Part shown: positions 32,100-34,517 of the stretch, piece by piece
Numbering within the stretch: position 1 is the stretch's first letter
Layout of the letters: each line of letters begins with the position of its first letter
From: Clostridia bacterium
GTDB taxonomy: Bacteria; Bacillota; Clostridia; Oscillospirales; CAG-272
Assembly: GCA_017556745.1 (NCBI GenBank)
Contig: JAFYMF010000049.1
Coordinates: 1 to 34,517 of the forward strand
Reading direction: 5' to 3'
DNA: 34,517 nucleotides
Position numbers and translations under genes: made by a program
The notes under the pieces: model-generated
Database searches by the model: none
Told to the model about the DNA's origin: nothing
Seen by the model: the letters and a program-made list of their open reading frames with translations, nothing else

Positions 32100-32228
32100 T
32101 TCTGGCATAGACTCAGAAATAATACCCAAGAGCGAGGATTCGTTTAACCCGACTATTACAGATTCACGATCGAACGCCGTTGTGCGGGTTGAGAGGTCTC
32201 TCATCCGATACAGCCAGCGAAAGGAGAG
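32100..32228 (+). ncRNA. Structured leader RNA of unknown class, adjoining the ribosome binding site
   Basis: Nested and branched pairings can be read directly. P1 is CTGGC (32102-32106) with GCCAG (32213-32217). P2 is GGAT (32136-32139) with ATCC (32203-32206). P3 is AACCCG (32146-32151) with CGGGTT (32185-32190). P4 is a hairpin GAGA/TCTC (32191-32202). The ribosome binding site AAGGAGAG (32221-32228) starts 3 nt after P1, so folding could gate translation. It does not match the c-di-AMP (ydaO) core, which needs GGGGGA..CCC and CAGCTAAC blocks, nor the c-di-GMP or cobalamin cores as I know them. No terminator is present, so control, if any, would be translational. Confidence 0.45.
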
Positions 32229-32233
32229 TTGAT

Positions 32234-33304
32234 ATGTTTATACAGGAAAAAACGATATCAAAGCCCATAAATCAACAGGACACTAACGTAGTACAATCAA
32301 AAAAACATCCGAACAGCTTAAACGGTGAACAAACGACAAAGAACACTCCTGTGAAATCGGTCAAAAATGAACAACCGTTTTTGCAAAAATTACTTGCTTT
32401 GATATTCATGCCACGCGGTATACGTATAATTATTGTCAGTTATATCGTTATGATCGCACTTACTGTCTGTGCGGCGGCAGCCGCAGTTATTGTGGGGCTT
32501 GTGGCGGCTGATTATGATGATAGCGCAAGATTACTACACACAGAGTATTCATCGTTTAACCGTGTTTTTTCCAGGTTTGAACCCACGGTCAATGTAACTA
32601 TTGATCTGGGTGACGGCAGAGTTATCACCAGTAATATGCCGCAGCTTACGGTTGGTGAGTTTATAGACTCACTTGATATTGAGATTGGTAGCGGCGACGT
32701 TCTCAGCCATCCTGAGGATTCGGTACTTACAAATGATATGGAGATATCCCTGACAAGAACCGAATATAAAGAGGTAACGCTGACTGAAAATATTCCGTAT
32801 TCTACAGAGTATATTGATTCACAGACTGTTCCGCGCGGTAAGAGTAAGGTAGTTACCGCAGGGCAATACGGTGTTTCAACAAGAGTTCTCAAGCAGAAAT
32901 ATGTTAACGGAAAGCTTGAAAGCGAGACCGTTATCAGCGAGAAGGTTACCAAAAAGCCTGTAAACAAAGTGGTTGCAACAGGTATTGGCGGTACGTTTGT
33001 AGGAGGGGACGGCAAGACATACAGTTATTCTCACTACATAGACGTCAGTGCTACTGCATATACAGGCGGCGGCCTTACCTATTCGGGAAAGCCGACCGGT
33101 CCCGGTATTATTGCGGTTGATAAAAGCGTAATAGCCCTTGGCAGTAAGGTATACGTTACCGGTAATTACGGTGACTACGGTGTTTGCTCTGCAGAAGATA
33201 TCGGCGGCGGTATCAAGCAGAACAAGATAGATATATGGCTTCCCACGGAGGAAGAATGCAGAACATTCGGTATACGCCGAATGCGTGCCTATATTCTTGA
33301 CTGA
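32234..33304 (+). CDS. Membrane-anchored G5/3D-domain cell-wall protein
   Basis: A 356-residue protein from the ATG at 32234, with AAGGAGAG 5 nt upstream; the longer frame from 32180 lies within the leader RNA. A polar N-terminus (1-62) precedes one membrane segment (about 64-92). A DUF348/YabE-like domain follows (about 118-172, VNVTIDLGDGRVITSNMPQL), then a G5 domain (about 175-250, VTLTENIPYSTEYIDSQTVP). The C-terminal 3D domain (about 270-354) has ATAYTGGG, AVDKSVIALGSKVYV with Asp296, AEDIGGG with Asp322 and KIDIW with Asp333, the three aspartates of the family. 3D domains resemble lytic transglycosylases such as the MltA core and Rpf/YabE-type proteins that remodel peptidoglycan. An unusual point is the long cytoplasmic N-terminus. 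A structured leader lies just upstream. Confidence 0.9.
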   Translation: MFIQEKTISKPINQQDTNVVQSKKHPNSLNGEQTTKNTPVKSVKNEQPFLQKLLALIFMPRGIRIIIVSYIVMIALTVCAAAAAVIVGLVAADYDDSARLLHTEYSSFNRVFSRFEPTVNVTIDLGDGRVITSNMPQLTVGEFIDSLDIEIGSGDVLSHPEDSVLTNDMEISLTRTEYKEVTLTENIPYSTEYIDSQTVPRGKSKVVTAGQYGVSTRVLKQKYVNGKLESETVISEKVTKKPVNKVVATGIGGTFVGGDGKTYSYSHYIDVSATAYTGGGLTYSGKPTGPGIIAVDKSVIALGSKVYVTGNYGDYGVCSAEDIGGGIKQNKIDIWLPTEEECRTFGIRRMRAYILD

Positions 33305-33373
33305 TTTAATGTTAATGAAAAAAATGACCCTGAAGGGGCGGCTCAATAAAACAGTATAAGAATGTTTTCGGGG

Positions 33374-33399
33374 AGGCGGCATGAGTAATCATGCCGCCT
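33374..33399. repeat. 9-bp hairpin over the recombinase stop codon
   Basis: AGGCGGCAT (33374-33382) with ATGCCGCCT (33391-33399). The minus-strand stop codon (33389-33391) lies in the loop and stem edge. There is no T run, so termination is doubtful; it may mark the end of the mobile element. Confidence 0.5.
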
Positions 33400-34517
33400 T
33401 TCCGTTTATAATGTCATAGAGTAAATTGGCGGGGAGTATGCCGATATAGTTGTAGCTGATGTCTACTTCCTGTATCCTTTGTCCGCTGGAAGTGTCGGGC
33501 GCATGGACATATACGGCTTGCACCATATCGTTCAGCACATCTGGAGTCAGCTTTTCCAGATACAGATGTTTCTTTGCCACTCGGATAAACCGATCAACAT
33601 TCTCCGCTTGATCTTCTTGATTCTGTATTTCATTTTCAAGCATTTCAATCTTGGCTATCAGTTCTTCCTGATCCTGCTCATAATCATCAGACAACATCTG
33701 AAAATGAGCCTTAGACAGTTTCCCATTGATCACATCCTCATAAATACGCTTGAACAGCTTGTCCGGTTCGGCCAGACGGTTTTCAGACTTTTGCAGTGTT
33801 CTTTTCTTAGCGGCAAGGTCTTTCTTAACCTCTGCACTTCTTTTTGCTCCCAATACCTTGCGAAATGCATCTTTATAGTCTGCGATACAGAGTTGCACCA
33901 AACGCAGATGCTACAAGGTTCCTTCCTCCAACATAACCACACGGATGAAATGCGTTTCGCATACATCTTTGCTACGCTTATGGGAAGTGGAACAGATGAA
34001 GTGATCCTGTCGGGTTTCAAAGCTCTTACTGGTACAGTGGTACAATTTTTCACCGCAATCAGCATAGAGGACGATACCGGAGAACATATTGGTCTTGCCT
34101 GTTCTGGTAGGTCTGCGCTTGTTCTTGCGAAGCTCCTGCACACGAGCAAAGGTTTCTTCGTCAATAATTGCTTCATGGGTGTTCTCGAAAATCTTCCATT
34201 CTTCACGAGGATTTTCGAGTTTCTTTTTTGTCTTGTACGACTGTCTGCGAGTTTTGAAGTTGACCGTGTGACCAAGGTATTCCATCTTCTCCAGTATGCC
34301 AGAGACTGTGTCCGGCACCCATGCATAAGGATCGTCGGGCGTTTTAGCAGGAGCGTTGCGTCCCAGCTTCATCCAATGAACTGTCGGACAATCCACCTTT
34401 GCGTCCTTCAGCTTGTGGGCAATCTGTGAAGGGCCATAGCCTTCCATGCACCATGCGAAGATCTGACGGACAACGGCTGCGGCTTCATCATCGACGATCC
34501 AATGCTTCTTGGGATTG
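33389..34517 (-). pseudogene. Large serine recombinase (DUF4368 type), interrupted by an amber codon, 5' end outside window
   Basis: One continuous minus-strand frame runs from the window edge: NPKKHWIVDDEAAAVVRQIF and the recombinase domain MEGYGPSQIAHKLKDAKVDC, then the zinc-ribbon region YADCGEKLYHCTSKSFET. A TAG at 33911-33913 interrupts LEEGTL-*-HLRLVQLCIAD, after which the same frame continues without shift through a coiled-coil-like helix (KRTLQKSENRLAEPDKLFKR) and the DUF4368 end ISYNYIGILPANLLYDIINGK. The usual residue at the stop is probably an ordinary sense codon, so this is a nonsense mutation. The zinc ribbon also reads YADCG where CADCG is expected, a lost first cysteine. The N-terminal catalytic serine domain lies off the right edge. 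Such recombinases move Tn4451/Tn1549-like elements; this copy is probably inactive. Confidence 0.85.

Noticed and set aside
32038..32233. c-di-AMP (ydaO) riboswitch in front of the 3D-domain gene
   Set aside because: The ATCCGATACAGCCAGC stretch recalls the 3' block of ydaO, but the GGGGGA..CCC block and the CAGCTAAC block are absent and the helix order differs.

Overview
The window looks like a chromosomal segment of a low-to-moderate GC anaerobic Bacillota, probably a gut member of class Clostridia. The grounds are the Gram-positive regulatory RNAs (a lysine riboswitch and a tryptophan T-box), strong AGGAGG-type ribosome binding sites, many TTGACA/TATAAT-like promoters with 17-bp spacing, the catabolic-type glutamate dehydrogenase, the G5/3D cell-wall protein, and a DUF4368-type large serine recombinase. 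No lineage below class can be fixed by reading alone.

Layout. 1-3.2 kb (minus strand): the start of an ECF-type sigma factor that leaves the window, then queA followed by a tandem DUF4886 SGNH-hydrolase protein. 3.2-8.7 kb (plus strand): a lysine riboswitch controlling dapA-dapB, a D-Ala-D-Ala carboxypeptidase, pgi, and a small orphan P-loop protein, each with its own promoter or terminator. 8.7-23.7 kb: a carbohydrate region with L-fucose isomerase, a CE12-like acetylesterase lipoprotein, a frameshifted small membrane ORF and a clan GH-A-like glycosidase (one minus-strand transcription unit); a URO-D-like fragment back to back with a BNR/sialidase-fold protein; a BspA-type LRR lipoprotein; a stand-alone CBM9-like protein divergent from a GH141-like beta-helix lipoprotein; then an XRE regulator with a palindromic operator candidate, a mosaic of intergenic palindromes, and a CotH-kinase lipoprotein. 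23.7-31.3 kb is mostly core metabolism: gdhA, a T-box(Trp)-controlled TrpB2-type tryptophan synthase beta chain, uxaC, a small membrane protein, a NagD-like HAD phosphatase, and rplM-rpsI. 31.3-34.5 kb: a frameshifted small membrane ORF, a structured leader in front of a G5/3D-domain protein, and a serine recombinase interrupted by an in-frame amber codon that runs off the right edge.

How the parts fit. Fucose isomerase, a rhamnogalacturonan-acetylesterase-like SGNH protein, a GH141-like beta-helix, a GH-A glycosidase and uronate isomerase together suggest use of fucose- and uronate-containing, acetylated glycans such as pectin side chains. Host mucin-type glycans are the alternative, because of the sialidase-fold protein. 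No transporter is present in the window. The lysine and tryptophan leaders tie two amino-acid genes to end-product levels. The most intriguing unexplained items are the branched leader RNA before the 3D-domain gene, the DUF4886 duplication with one apparently dead half, the palindrome at the XRE transcription start, and the intergenic palindrome mosaic. No clear defence island, CRISPR array, tRNA or rRNA was seen.
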